DNA of 48,786 nucleotides, taken from Azonexus sp. GTDB lineage: Bacteria; Pseudomonadota; Gammaproteobacteria; Burkholderiales; Rhodocyclaceae. The stretch is from NCBI RefSeq assembly GCF_030824335.1, contig NZ_JAVBXX010000028.1, forward strand, positions 1-48,786, read 5' to 3'. The notes beneath the pieces were generated by a model. The model was given only the letters and a program-made list of their open reading frames with translations, was not told the DNA's origin and made no database searches. Numbering within the stretch: position 1 is the stretch's first letter; the number at the start of each line of letters is the position of its first letter. Positions 40,963-48,786 of this stretch are shown in pieces. Both the position numbers and the translations under genes were made by a program.

Positions 40963-41625
40963 CTACAGCAGGTGTCGCAATCCAATCAGCCCATAAATCC
41001 CAAAGCCCAGGATCAGTAGGCCGGACAATGAGCGGACAACGGGATGTCGGACAAATTCATTAATCCGCGCAAGAACAATGCCCGCCAACAGCAAATTCGG
41101 CAGCGTCCCCAGGCCGAACGCCAGCATCAAGGCTGCACCACGTTCGGCCGAACCGGCCGACAGTGAAGAAGCCAGCGCACTGTACACCAGCCCGCAAGGC
41201 AGCCAGCCCCACAACATGCCAAGCGGAAATGCCTGCCCTATCGTCCTGGCCGGCAGGAAACGCCGGGTCAGCGGTTGCACCCGACGCCACAAGCTTTGCC
41301 CGGCCCGTTCCGTGAACGCCAGCGCCTTGGTCACGCCAAGCAAGTAGAACCCGAGGGCGATCAGCATCAGATTGGCCAGCAGGTAAAGCATCAATCGAAT
41401 CGGCACCTGGCCTTCAAGTCCCAAGCTGGCGGCACCCAAGGCGCCGGCAATGGCGCCGGCCACAGCGTAGGAAAGAATGCGCCCGCCGTTGTAGGCCAGA
41501 TGCATCGACCAGCGCGGCGCACCGCCCATGGCCAGCGCACCGACGATGCCGCCACACATGCCGACACAGTGGGTGCCACCGAGCAGGCCGACAAGAAATA
41601 GTGCAAAAAATCCGGAATCGGGCAT
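40963..41625 (-). CDS. TauE/SafE-like membrane protein of copper/cbb3 cluster
   Basis: This 220-residue protein has six or so helices, with the metal-site-like [19 protein letters not shown] near the N-terminus and [13 protein letters not shown] in the middle. Members of this 'sulfite exporter' group lie next to copper ATPases and cco/hemN genes in betaproteobacteria and are probably metal or thiol transporters. It is followed ten bases later by copA. The substrate is not known. Confidence 0.85.
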   Translation of the reverse strand: MPDSGFFALFLVGLLGGTHCVGMCGGIVGALAMGGAPRWSMHLAYNGGRILSYAVAGAIAGALGAASLGLEGQVPIRLMLYLLANLMLIALGFYLLGVTKALAFTERAGQSLWRRVQPLTRRFLPARTIGQAFPLGMLWGWLPCGLVYSALASSLSAGSAERGAALMLAFGLGTLPNLLLAGIVLARINEFVRHPVVRSLSGLLILGFGIYGLIGLRHLL

Positions 41626-41671
41626 ATTTCATTCCACGCCCTTGACCGGGCGAAACAGCTTGGCAGGGCTT

Positions 41672-41709
41672 CAAAACAAACGGGCGAGCAGTTTAACCTG
41701 CTCGCCCGT
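41672..41709 (-). terminator. Rho-independent terminator after hemN
   Basis: A 12-base perfect stem ACGGGCGAGCAG (41680-41691) pairs with CTGCTCGCCCGT (41698-41709). On the minus strand it is followed by TTTGTTTTG. Confidence 0.85.
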
Positions 41710-41759
41710 GCGCTGATAGCTGAGTCGGTTGTTGAACCGGCATTTGAAATGCCGCCGGC

Positions 41760-43163
41760 TCAGATGACCTTCGAATAGCGTGTGCGCTGGCGGTCAGCCC
41801 GCAAATAGCGGTCGAAAGCCATGGAAATCACGCGCACCAGGACGCGCCCCGGCGGCAAGACGGTGATCCAGTCGCGCTCGATCTTGAGCAGGCCACCACG
41901 CTCCATCTCCCGCAAGTCTTCGATTTCCGCAGAAAAATACTGATGAAAATCAATCAAATGGGCGCTTTCAATACTCTCGATGGAGAGTTCGAAATGACAC
42001 ATCAGCGCCTGGATGATCGAACGCCGCAGGATATCGTCGGCGTTCAGTTCAATGCCACGGACAATCGGCAGCATCGGCGCATCAAGCCGGTCGTAATACT
42101 CGTCCAGCGTCTTGACGTTCTGGTAATAGGTCGGCCCAACCTTGCTGATCGACGAAATACCGAAGGACAGCATGTCGCAGTCGGCATAGGTTGAATAGCC
42201 CTGGAAATTCCGGTGCAGACGCCCCTGGCGCTGGGCGACTGCCAACTCGTCATCCGGCTTGGCAAAATGGTCCATGCCGATGAACACGTAGCCCGCCTCG
42301 GTCAGCTTTTTGATAGCCAGCGCAACAATCTGCAGCTTGGTATCGGCCGACGGCATATCGGCCTCGGCAATCCGCCGTTGCGGCTTGAACAGTCCCGGCA
42401 GGTGCGCGTAATTGTAGATCGACAGACGCTCCGGATTCATCGCCAGCACGCGTTCCAGCGTCCGGTTGAAACCCATCACGCTCTGGTGCGGCAGACCATA
42501 GATCAGGTCGATGGAGACCGACTTGAAACCATTGGCCCGCGCCGCGTTGATCACGTTGGCGGTTTCTTCTTCGGTCTGAATGCGGTTGACCGCAACCTGC
42601 ACCTTCTCGTCGAAATCCTGAACGCCGACACTCATCCGGTTGAAACCCAGTTCGCCCAGCAAGGCGACGGTTGCGGCATCCACCTTGCGCGGATCGACTT
42701 CGATCGAATACTCGCCACCGTCCAGCAACTTGAAATGCTTGCGGGTTTCTGCCATCAACTGGCGCATCTCGTCGTGCGACAGGAAAGTCGGCGTACCGCC
42801 ACCCCAATGCAGCTGGATGACCTCGTGTTCGCCATCCTTGCCTTCCAGGGCTGCACTCTGCAAAGCCAGTTCCTTACCCAGATATTTCAGGTACTTGGCG
42901 CTGCGCCCATGATCCTTGGTAATGATCTTGTTACAGGCACAGTAATAACAGATGGTGTTGCAGAAGGGGATGTGGAAGTATAATGACAGCGGCCGGCTAA
43001 TACCGCCGATGTTGCGCTTGCTAAGCCAGAGCGCAGCGGCCTCCGAATCGAACGCTTCAACAAAGCGGTCCGCTGTCGGATAGGACGTGTAACGGGGACC
43101 GTTAACGTCAAACCGGCGAATGATCTGTGGATCGAAAACGAGGTTATCAGTTGCGAAATTCAT
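41760..43163 (-). CDS. hemN: Oxygen-independent coproporphyrinogen III dehydrogenase HemN
   Basis: This 467-residue radical-SAM enzyme has the [4Fe-4S] motif FCNTICYYC near residues 65-75, followed by ACNKIITKDHG. GGGTPTFL lies at about 115, and the HemN C-terminal domain follows. It decarboxylates coproporphyrinogen III to protoporphyrinogen IX for heme synthesis without oxygen. It is divergent from fnr, with an FNR site in the spacer, so anaerobic activation is likely. Confidence 0.96.
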   Translation of the reverse strand: MNFATDNLVFDPQIIRRFDVNGPRYTSYPTADRFVEAFDSEAAALWLSKRNIGGISRPLSLYFHIPFCNTICYYCACNKIITKDHGRSAKYLKYLGKELALQSAALEGKDGEHEVIQLHWGGGTPTFLSHDEMRQLMAETRKHFKLLDGGEYSIEVDPRKVDAATVALLGELGFNRMSVGVQDFDEKVQVAVNRIQTEEETANVINAARANGFKSVSIDLIYGLPHQSVMGFNRTLERVLAMNPERLSIYNYAHLPGLFKPQRRIAEADMPSADTKLQIVALAIKKLTEAGYVFIGMDHFAKPDDELAVAQRQGRLHRNFQGYSTYADCDMLSFGISSISKVGPTYYQNVKTLDEYYDRLDAPMLPIVRGIELNADDILRRSIIQALMCHFELSIESIESAHLIDFHQYFSAEIEDLREMERGGLLKIERDWITVLPPGRVLVRVISMAFDRYLRADRQRTRYSKVI

Positions 43164-43217
43164 TTAACATGCCGTCAAGTTTAGGATGGATTATGTGGGG
43201 ATGGGTCGCTTTTCCGG

Positions 43218-43231
43218 TTGACATGGATCAA
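43218..43231. promoter_or_regulatory. FNR box between hemN and fnr
   Basis: TTGAC-ATGG-ATCAA matches the FNR consensus TTGAT-N4-ATCAA with one mismatch. It lies 55 bases before hemN and 18 bases before fnr. This fits activation of hemN and autorepression of fnr. Confidence 0.75.
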
Positions 43232-43248
43232 TCCGACGCAGGTTGCCA

Positions 43249-43992
43249 ATGCCCAATACTATCCCGTTGAACCAGGAAATTTCTCTGACCGTCATCAAGA
43301 CGGCGTGTTCCAACTGCAACCTGCGCGAGCTATGTCTGCCGTTCGGCCTCAGCCTGGAAGAACTGGAACGTCTGGACGACCTGATTTCGACCCGGCGCCG
43401 CATCAAGCGGGGCGATCATCTCTATCGAGCCGGCGATGCTTTCGATTCGATTTACGCCATCCGTAGCGGTTTTTTCAAAACCGACGTGCTGCTTGAAGAT
43501 GGACGCGACCAGGTGACCGGCTTCCAGATGGCCGGCGAACTGCTCGGTCTCGATGGCATCAGCACGGAACACCATACCTGCAACGCCATCGCGCTCGAAG
43601 ATAGCGAAATCTGCGCCATTCCCTTCTCGCGACTGGAAAGCCTGTCGCGCGAGATTCACAACCTGCAACGCCATTTCCACAAGGTCATGAGCCGGGAAAT
43701 CGTGCGCGACCATGGGGTCATGATGCTGCTGGGCACCATGCGGGCCGAAGAGCGGCTGGCCGCCTTCCTGCTCAACCTGTCGCAGCGCTTCACGGCACGC
43801 GGTTTCTCGCATGCCGAGTTCTACCTGCGCATGACGCGCGAAGAAATCGGCAGCTATCTCGGGTTAAAACTGGAAACCGTTTCCCGCGCCTTCTCGAAAT
43901 TTCAGGAAGAAGGCTACATCGCCGTGCAGCAAAAACATATCCGCATATTGAACGTCAAGAGCCTGAAGGCGTTGATGAGCCATCGCAGCTGA
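43249..43992 (+). CDS. fnr: Anaerobic regulator FNR
   Basis: This 247-residue Crp-family regulator has the oxygen-sensing Cys20, Cys23 and Cys29 (ACSNCNLRELC) and Cys111 (HHTCNA), the four ligands of the FNR [4Fe-4S] cluster. The cyclic-nucleotide-like domain spans about 30-150, and the helix-turn-helix EEIGSYLGLKLETVSRAFSKF has the DNA-contacting ETVSR of FNR. I chose the ATG at 43249 over a TTG two codons upstream. It is convergent with the DUF302 gene, with nine bases between them. Confidence 0.95.
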   Translation: MPNTIPLNQEISLTVIKTACSNCNLRELCLPFGLSLEELERLDDLISTRRRIKRGDHLYRAGDAFDSIYAIRSGFFKTDVLLEDGRDQVTGFQMAGELLGLDGISTEHHTCNAIALEDSEICAIPFSRLESLSREIHNLQRHFHKVMSREIVRDHGVMMLLGTMRAEERLAAFLLNLSQRFTARGFSHAEFYLRMTREEIGSYLGLKLETVSRAFSKFQEEGYIAVQQKHIRILNVKSLKALMSHRS

Positions 43993-44001
43993 TCAGGCCA
44001 C

Positions 44002-44460
44002 TCAACGCAGGCGAGCCAGCTCACTGCTGCGGTCAACCAGCCGGCGGAGCAGTTTTTCCGCCTGACGTCTTCCGGGTGTCGCATCGCCGGGCGAGCGATA
44101 GGCCAGCACCACGATTTCCGGCTCGCTGCGCCGGACAAAAACCGTCACTGACAACGGGCACAAGACAATGTGTTCCGGGGCTTCGGCTAACAGTTGCCAA
44201 GCCAGTACGCTGCTGCAGAACTGGACAATCTCGGCTTGAATGAAGGGCGATGGCGCACCGTCGCTCAGCGTGCTGGCGGTACGTTCGAGCATTTTGTTGA
44301 ACGGAATCTGCGCACTGACCACCATGCCTGCCGATTCAATGGTTTCGATCAGGGCTTCGCGGGTGGCCGCAAAATCGCTGCCGGATATCCGCTGGCTGAC
44401 TATTTCGTCGCTCGCCAAGGTGCCGGAAACACACAGGCACAACCCGGAAAGCAGCAACAT
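44002..44460 (-). CDS. DUF302 family exported protein
   Basis: This is a 152-residue protein from the ATG at 44460. It has a signal peptide (MLLLSGLCLCVSGTLA) and a DUF302 fold (DFAATREALIETIESAGMVVSAQIPFNKML, later EHIVLCPLSVTVF). DUF302 proteins are of unknown function. The frame stays open to 44700, but that part overlaps the porin terminator. No strong ribosome-binding site is visible, so the start is tentative. Confidence 0.72.
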   Translation of the reverse strand: MLLLSGLCLCVSGTLASDEIVSQRISGSDFAATREALIETIESAGMVVSAQIPFNKMLERTASTLSDGAPSPFIQAEIVQFCSSVLAWQLLAEAPEHIVLCPLSVTVFVRRSEPEIVVLAYRSPGDATPGRRQAEKLLRRLVDRSSELARLR

Positions 44461-44462
44461 TC

Positions 44463-44497
44463 GACGAAAAAACGGCGCCCCGGGGAGCGCCAAAAAC
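44463..44497. other. Strong hairpin with A/T flanks upstream of the DUF302 gene
   Basis: GGCGC-CCCGGGGA-GCGCC is flanked by AAAAAAC on the left and AAAAAC on the right. It could terminate minus-strand transcription before the DUF302 start, or act in its leader. Confidence 0.4.
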
Positions 44498-44630
44498 AAC
44501 AGCAAGGGAAGTAGCTGTCGCACTAGGGAGATGGCAAAACAACCGATCGGGCGAAAAATGGCCCGCGCGGGAAAAAATTTGCCGGCATGCCAGGCAGCCA
44601 GCACAGGAACAGCCGTCCGGACGTGGCTGG

Positions 44631-44657
44631 AAACAGCCCCTATTGGGGCCGTTTCAG
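44631..44657 (-). terminator. Terminator after the porin gene
   Basis: On the minus strand GAAACGGCCCC pairs with GGGGCTGTTTC around an AATA loop, with one G-T pair. It lies 15 bases beyond the porin stop. Confidence 0.65.
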
Positions 44658-44671
44658 CACTTGGCCGATGC

Positions 44672-45796
44672 TTAGAAGGAATGCTTGATACCGAAGTCAA
44701 TACCGCTCACCCCGACACTCGTTCCGGCGTTGTTACCCATCGGATTGATCCGGTAGGCAGCGTTCTTTTCGTTGCTGATGCGTGCGTAGTCAGCATACAA
44801 GGTGGTGCGCTTGGAGAGCGGATAGCGCGCACCGATAGCCCACTTGCTGGCATCTGCGTTATTCAAGGTCTTGTCGCTGACCTTGCCATAGCTGGCCAGC
44901 AGGGACGTCTTGCCCATCGGCACCGTGACGCCAAGCGCCCAGTTGCGACGGTCGTATTCGTTACCAGCACCGACACCGCCCAGATCAAGCGTTGTCGAAC
45001 CGCCGATGAAGGAATTCGGATCGCCCTTGATGACATCGTACAGACCCGACACCTTGACGACGCCGAAGTCATACGAAACACCACCGGTTGCCACATACAG
45101 ACGGCTGTTGTTCACGCCGACGGCCTTGGTCGTCTCGTAATCCAGATCGACGCTCAGCGGGCCGTTTGCATAGATTGCGTTAATGGAGAACAGGCGGTCG
45201 TCGCCGTCATTACCCTTGGCAGCCAGACCTGGGTGGATACCGTTCAGCTTGCCTTCCGCGCCCTGGGTGTTGGTGGCGTGAGCCAGAATCACCGTAAAGC
45301 CGCCGAAGGAAGGCGAAACATAAGCCACGGCATTCGCGGCACGATCATACTGGGTGGTCATCGATGCGAAGTTACCGACCGAGTAGTTGCCAAACGGGCT
45401 GTACTTGCCATAAATGCCATAACGCAGGCCGTCCAGATAGCCGGCCAGCACGGTACCGAAACCGCCCGTCAAACCGACATACTGATGCCCGGCTGCGCCA
45501 GCACCGCTGCTGGAATTACCGACACCCGAATTGGCATCCGGCGTCAGACGGTACTGCAGATCGAAAATCGCTTTCAGGCCATTGCCGAGGTCTTCGACCC
45601 CTTTGAAACCGATATTGCTTTCGGCGGAATTGCTCTGGATATCCTTCTGGGCCTTCGTACCGGAAACTGCGCCGCTATTACCGCTACGGTGCAGGAAGCC
45701 CATGTCGACCGTACCGTAGATGGTGACGTTGGACTGGGCAAAAGCTGCGCCGGAAGTAACGGCAGCGATGGCCAATGCAATCAGTTTTTTCTGCAT
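44672..45796 (-). CDS. Gram-negative porin (Omp32/OmpC-like)
   Basis: This 374-residue outer-membrane porin starts at the ATG at 45796, with GAGGAGAAAA upstream. It has the signal peptide MQKKLIALAIAAVTSGAAFA and then the typical first strand QSNVTIYGTVDMGF. The PEFGG-like loop 3 part includes QYVGLTGGFGTVLAGY. The C-terminus is GIDFGIKHSF, with the terminal Phe needed for assembly. Trimeric general porins of betaproteobacteria have this layout. The codon use and strong ribosome-binding site suggest high expression. Confidence 0.93.
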   Translation of the reverse strand: MQKKLIALAIAAVTSGAAFAQSNVTIYGTVDMGFLHRSGNSGAVSGTKAQKDIQSNSAESNIGFKGVEDLGNGLKAIFDLQYRLTPDANSGVGNSSSGAGAAGHQYVGLTGGFGTVLAGYLDGLRYGIYGKYSPFGNYSVGNFASMTTQYDRAANAVAYVSPSFGGFTVILAHATNTQGAEGKLNGIHPGLAAKGNDGDDRLFSINAIYANGPLSVDLDYETTKAVGVNNSRLYVATGGVSYDFGVVKVSGLYDVIKGDPNSFIGGSTTLDLGGVGAGNEYDRRNWALGVTVPMGKTSLLASYGKVSDKTLNNADASKWAIGARYPLSKRTTLYADYARISNEKNAAYRINPMGNNAGTSVGVSGIDFGIKHSF

Positions 45797-46133
45797 CAAT
45801 TTTCTCCTCAAACCTCTTTGATGAACAAATCGTGACGACCGGACAGCGCCCGGACGAACTCCCCCTCCGTCATCACACACGATGACATCGAGACCGATAG
45901 ATTGCGAAGTGCGTGCCAGGCTGGCACAAGGCGCGGAAAATCTGCTGCAAAGCCCGTGGCGACAAGGATTTAGCAAGATTCGTCCGATTTTTTGCCCGCC
46001 GCCGGCAGGCCGACGAATCGCTCATTTTCTGGACACTTGCTGTCCCTCTGAGCCAAAACGGAACACCTCCGGGCAAACCCGGAAAACAAAAAAGCCCGGC
46101 GAACCGGGCTTGATGTAGCAAATCTCCGAATAC
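45797..46133. other. Spacer between PqqU-like receptor and porin
   Basis: These 337 bases hold the receptor terminator (46086-46111), the porin leader and, at 45914-45926, the small inverted repeat TGCCAG-G-CTGGCA, which may be an operator. I see no gene. The porin promoter could not be fixed. Confidence 0.5.
46086..46111 (-). terminator. Terminator after the PqqU-like receptor
   Basis: On the minus strand AAGCCCGG-TTCG-CCGGGCTT is followed by a T-run: an eight-base perfect stem with a UUCG tetraloop. Confidence 0.92.
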
Positions 46134-48254
46134 TCAGAAGGCGTAGCGGGCAGTCACCCCGGCCAGCCAGTTGCGACCCGGCGCAGATTCGTAATACCGC
46201 CCATTGCCATCGCCGACGATCACCGAGCCAACGTACTGGCGGTCGAAGATATTGTTCAGACGGAAGAAGCTGCCCAGTTTGAACTGACCAACATCGCGCT
46301 CAACGCCGAAGCGCAGATTGGCAATCGCGTAGCCCGGGGCTGCCGTTTCGCTATTCATATCCTCGACATAGACCTTGCTGCGGGCAATCCCCTCGACCGC
46401 GGCATGGAAACCGCTGGCCGGGTGTTTCCAGGCCAGTTCGCCATACAAGGTATGGGCAGCAATGCCGGGCAAACGATTACCTGCCTTGACCGTCTTGGTC
46501 ACAACAGGTGGCGCCGTCGCGAAACTGAAACTTTCATCGTATTTCGCATCCAGCAGGGTATACGCCAGTCGGCTGGTGAAATTATTCACCCAGCGGCTAT
46601 CCAGCGCGATTTCCACACCCCGGCGTGTCGTCGGCCCGGCATTTTGATAAGCAGTGCGGCCGCCCAGGCTGGACAACACGACCATCTCGTTATCGGTCTT
46701 GATCTGGAAAACTGCCACATCCAGCCGGTTATGCTCGCCCAGCATGGCCTTCAAACCCGTTTCGTAATGCGTGCTGTTGGATGGCTTGAGAGAGAAATTG
46801 AATGAACCGCCACCGCTGGAATAGAACATTTCATTGAAGGTCGGCGCCTCGAAACCGCGCGCTGCACTGGCGTAGAGATTGACGCTGTCGGTCAGGCGAT
46901 ACAAGGCCCCCACCGTCGGCGTCGTCTTGTTGTAGCTCACCTTGCCGCTATCGTTGCCGTTGCTCAGGTATTGATCCTGCACCTTGAAGCTGAGCTGGCT
47001 GTGGCGCAGACCGCCGCTGAACGTCCAGCGCTCACCTTGCCACTCGGCCTGTGCATACTGGTCAAAACTGACCACCCTGTCCTTCTCCTCACGACGCAGA
47101 CGACCCTTGACGCCCAGCGTGCTGCCGATGAAATTCTCATAACCGCGCCGATCATCCACCGACTTCTCGTAATCCACCCCGAGCGTGGTCGTCAGCCGTC
47201 CGCCAGCCAGTTGATAACGCCCGGTCCAGCGTCCGGACATGCCGGAAAAATCGCGATCAAAATCGATCACGCCCCCCGAATGCCGAGGATTCCCTTGCGG
47301 CCCCACCGGAATCGACTGGTACTGGATGGTCGAACGCTGCCCGGCATAGGCCGAAAACTGCACCGTCTGATCACCAAAGCGGTGTTCGTAATTCAACCCA
47401 CCCTGCGTATGTTCGATGGTCTTGCGCGTATTGAATGCCAGTGCGGGCGACGTAGCACTCGCCCCATCCCTGGCCACCGCTTCCGGATCGGCCTTGAACT
47501 CGTTCCAGGTCAGCCCCTGCGGATCATCGGCCTGCTGCTTGAAACTGTTGGCCAGCAAGGTCAGCTTGCCGTCCTGGCTCGGACGAAAAGTCAGTTTGGC
47601 CATGCTTTGATCACGCTTGGCTTCGCTGTGATCACGATAACCATCGGTGACAAAGCGCGACGTATCGATCAGGTAGCCGACACCGCCGGCTTCGCCCTGG
47701 GCGCTGACATCGGCTTTCCAGCTACCATAACTGCCGGCGGAAAAACTGCCCTCGACACTGGGCCGCCCTTTGCCATCCGGCGTAAACATCTGGATCACGC
47801 CCCCGGCATGGTTGCCATAAATCGACGACAAAGGACCGCGCATGACCTCGATCCGTTCGGCACGATCCAGATTGAAAGTCGCTGCCTGCCCCTGACCATC
47901 CGGCATCGAAGCCGGAATCCCGTCGGCCACCAGGCGAATCCCGCGCACGCCAAAGGCCGAACGGGCGCCGAAACCGCGCGAGGAAATCTGCAGATCCTGC
48001 GCGTAATTCTGGCGGTTCTGCACGTTGATCCCAGGCACCCCGGCCAGCGCCTCGGAAACGTTAACCCTGGCCTGGCCAGCGGCGATTTTTGCTGCATCAA
48101 CCACGTCGACCGCAGCAGGCAGATCGAAACTGCTGTGTTCGGTGCGACTTCCGGTCACCACAATGGAATCAAGCGTCACCGCGGCATCGGCGACAGCTAA
48201 ACAAGGAAACGCTGCAGCAAGGAGAACAACAAGGCGTTTGGGTGTGGGTTTCAT
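46134..48254 (-). CDS. PqqU/YncD-like TonB-dependent receptor
   Basis: This 706-residue receptor has a signal peptide ending AVA-DA and the TonB-box-like LDSIVVTGS. The plug is very close to E. coli YncD: ISSRGFGARSAFGVRGIRL, ADGIPASMPDGQGQ and RIEVMRGPLSSIYGNHAGGV. The barrel includes FDRQYVGSVIVGDGNGRYYE, also as in YncD. YncD (PqqU) takes up pyrroloquinoline quinone in E. coli, so PQQ is the best guess for the ligand, although substrate transfer across this distance is inference. It has no clear Fur box and lacks the GCCAGCC leader element found before other receptors here. Confidence 0.88.
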   Translation of the reverse strand: MKPTPKRLVVLLAAAFPCLAVADAAVTLDSIVVTGSRTEHSSFDLPAAVDVVDAAKIAAGQARVNVSEALAGVPGINVQNRQNYAQDLQISSRGFGARSAFGVRGIRLVADGIPASMPDGQGQAATFNLDRAERIEVMRGPLSSIYGNHAGGVIQMFTPDGKGRPSVEGSFSAGSYGSWKADVSAQGEAGGVGYLIDTSRFVTDGYRDHSEAKRDQSMAKLTFRPSQDGKLTLLANSFKQQADDPQGLTWNEFKADPEAVARDGASATSPALAFNTRKTIEHTQGGLNYEHRFGDQTVQFSAYAGQRSTIQYQSIPVGPQGNPRHSGGVIDFDRDFSGMSGRWTGRYQLAGGRLTTTLGVDYEKSVDDRRGYENFIGSTLGVKGRLRREEKDRVVSFDQYAQAEWQGERWTFSGGLRHSQLSFKVQDQYLSNGNDSGKVSYNKTTPTVGALYRLTDSVNLYASAARGFEAPTFNEMFYSSGGGSFNFSLKPSNSTHYETGLKAMLGEHNRLDVAVFQIKTDNEMVVLSSLGGRTAYQNAGPTTRRGVEIALDSRWVNNFTSRLAYTLLDAKYDESFSFATAPPVVTKTVKAGNRLPGIAAHTLYGELAWKHPASGFHAAVEGIARSKVYVEDMNSETAAPGYAIANLRFGVERDVGQFKLGSFFRLNNIFDRQYVGSVIVGDGNGRYYESAPGRNWLAGVTARYAF

Positions 48255-48648
48255 GATATTCCAGAGGTTGAATGCAGGATCAGGCCGGAAAAGCCAAGCT
48301 CAAGATCGGTGACGAGACTTTACTGGCCTCAATTATTGACAAACCACCCCATCCGCACGCCCCGTCTTTTGCCAAATAGGCCTCATGAAAATCATGAGGC
48401 CACGATGCCCCATTTCCCTTGGCTGGCGTTTGTCATGAAAAAATAACGAGGTTCCGTATCCATTACGGATATTGCATTCCGATTCGAATGCTGTAATGCT
48501 CCACGCGATGTTGATCTCGGGGCTGATCAGGCAGTTTTTGCGGCAGTGGTGCAAAGCTCGGATCGCCAGTCGTTTTGAATCAGAACAAAACCTTAAAAAT
48601 CATGATATTGAATGCACACTCCCTGTTGTATACACCGCACCAGCAGGA
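48255..48648. other. Spacer upstream of the PqqU-like receptor
   Basis: No gene is evident in these 394 bases. A perfect ten-base inverted repeat GGCCTCATGA-AAA-TCATGAGGCC lies at 48379-48401 without a T-run, and a palindrome TCAATTATTGA at 48329-48339. Either may regulate the receptor gene. The sequence becomes AT-richer from about 48440 onward. Confidence 0.5.
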
Positions 48649-48674
48649 AGTAGACACCTGCACGGGTGTCTACT
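48649..48674. repeat. Perfect inverted repeat next to the insertion element
   Basis: AGTAGACACC-TGCACG-GGTGTCTACT has a ten-base perfect stem and a six-base loop, immediately before the presumed insertion-sequence end near 48678. IS110/IS1111 elements often insert beside palindromes. Confidence 0.7.
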
Positions 48675-48677
48675 AAT

Positions 48678-48786
48678 GAAATGGACTCCCCCTCCCATCT
48701 AGCGGGACACTGAGGGTATTGCAGCCAAGGGGCTGTGAGCCAGCCAAGGAGGTGTGCCATGAAAGTTGTCCGTATCGGTCTTGATA
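48678..48786 (+). mobile_element. Left end of an IS110/IS1111-family insertion sequence (partial)
   Basis: A presumed left end begins near TGGACTCCCCCTCCC (48682), followed by a non-coding stretch of about 60 bases and the transposase start. The element runs off the right edge. The assignment rests on the first residues of the transposase and the typical short left flank; the exact boundary is not proven. Confidence 0.5.
48759..48786 (+). CDS. IS110-family transposase, N-terminus only
   Basis: ATG at 48759 follows a strong AAGGAGG (48746-48752). The nine visible codons give MKVVRIGLD, matching the usual start of IS110-family transposases (M-K-x-x-R-I-G-L-D). The Asp would be the first catalytic residue of the RuvC-like DEDD domain. 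Only the first residues are in the window, so the call is tentative. Confidence 0.55.

Noticed and set aside
46160..46172. GGCCAGCCAGTT inside the PqqU-like gene as a further leader element
   Set aside because: It is coding sequence with a single block and no promoter nearby.
48738..48752. GAGCCAGCCAAGGAGG before the transposase resembles the GCCAGCC leader element
   Set aside because: Only one block is present, the second block and GCAAGCC are missing, and it is inside a mobile element. It is probably chance.
1..48786. CRISPR array, tRNA or rRNA genes
   Set aside because: No regularly spaced direct repeats with unique spacers, and no tRNA or rRNA sequence, were seen.

Overview
The window looks like a chromosomal iron, heme and copper region of a GC-rich betaproteobacterium, most probably a facultatively anaerobic member of the Rhodocyclales (Dechloromonas/Azonexus-like). 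The evidence is the gene families present (NnrS, Fnr, oxygen-independent HemN, a Gram-negative porin, heteromeric bacterioferritin) and the dense, overlapping operons. This placement is inference; no rRNA or tRNA gene is present to confirm it.

Layout. (1) 1-3081: the tail of a membrane-anchored protein, a TonB-dependent receptor, a short ExbB/TolQ-like channel protein and a DUF2149 protein, a set that resembles the heme-handling HmuS/U/V type. (2) 3106-5398: two Fur-box operons of small genes. One carries a hypothetical protein, a second ribosomal protein S4 and a HemP-like protein; the other carries a 24-residue membrane peptide, a 67-residue protein and a coiled-coil protein. (3) 5460-11359: a TonB receptor translationally chained to an ABC importer (binding protein, permease, ATPase) and NnrS. 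(4) 11293-17725: a catecholate (enterobactin) xenosiderophore locus: fepA, a PfeE/IroE-like esterase, two small membrane proteins and a PepSY reductase-like protein on the minus strand, with a divergent AraC/PchR-type regulator. (5) 17739-22965: a fecI-fecR-fecA-like surface signalling operon with a second PepSY protein. (6) 22945-31388: a DUF2325 coiled-coil protein, then hemP-tonB-exbB-exbD-receptor-thioredoxin-feoB-feoA. (7) 31463-32915: two complementary bacterioferritin subunits and Bfd. (8) 38376-32959 (minus): Fiu-like catecholate receptor, FMN-dependent alpha-hydroxy-acid oxidase, PKHD hydroxylase and ferric-iron binding protein. (9) 38411-43992: copZ, copA, a TauE/SafE membrane protein, hemN and fnr. 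(10) 44002-48254: a DUF302 protein, a porin and a PqqU/YncD-like receptor. (11) The right edge opens into an IS110-family transposase.

How it fits together. Seven TonB-dependent receptors lie in 49 kb, with one TonB-ExbB-ExbD energiser in the middle. Ferric ligands enter through the receptors. Periplasmic release would use the esterase, the PepSY proteins and possibly the thioredoxin. Iron crosses the inner membrane through FeoB or ABC systems and is stored or released by Bfr/Bfd.

Two repeated signals are not explained by the genes. First, eight copies of a GCCAGCC-based element lie in spacers, seven of them between Fur-type promoters or upstream genes and the start codons of iron genes; this may be an undescribed leader or operator. 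Second, a dispersed 10-mer, GTYGACCGCA, occurs 20 times by eye on both strands and in all frames, including one inverted pair that forms a strong hairpin. It resembles a DNA-uptake-sequence family in distribution.
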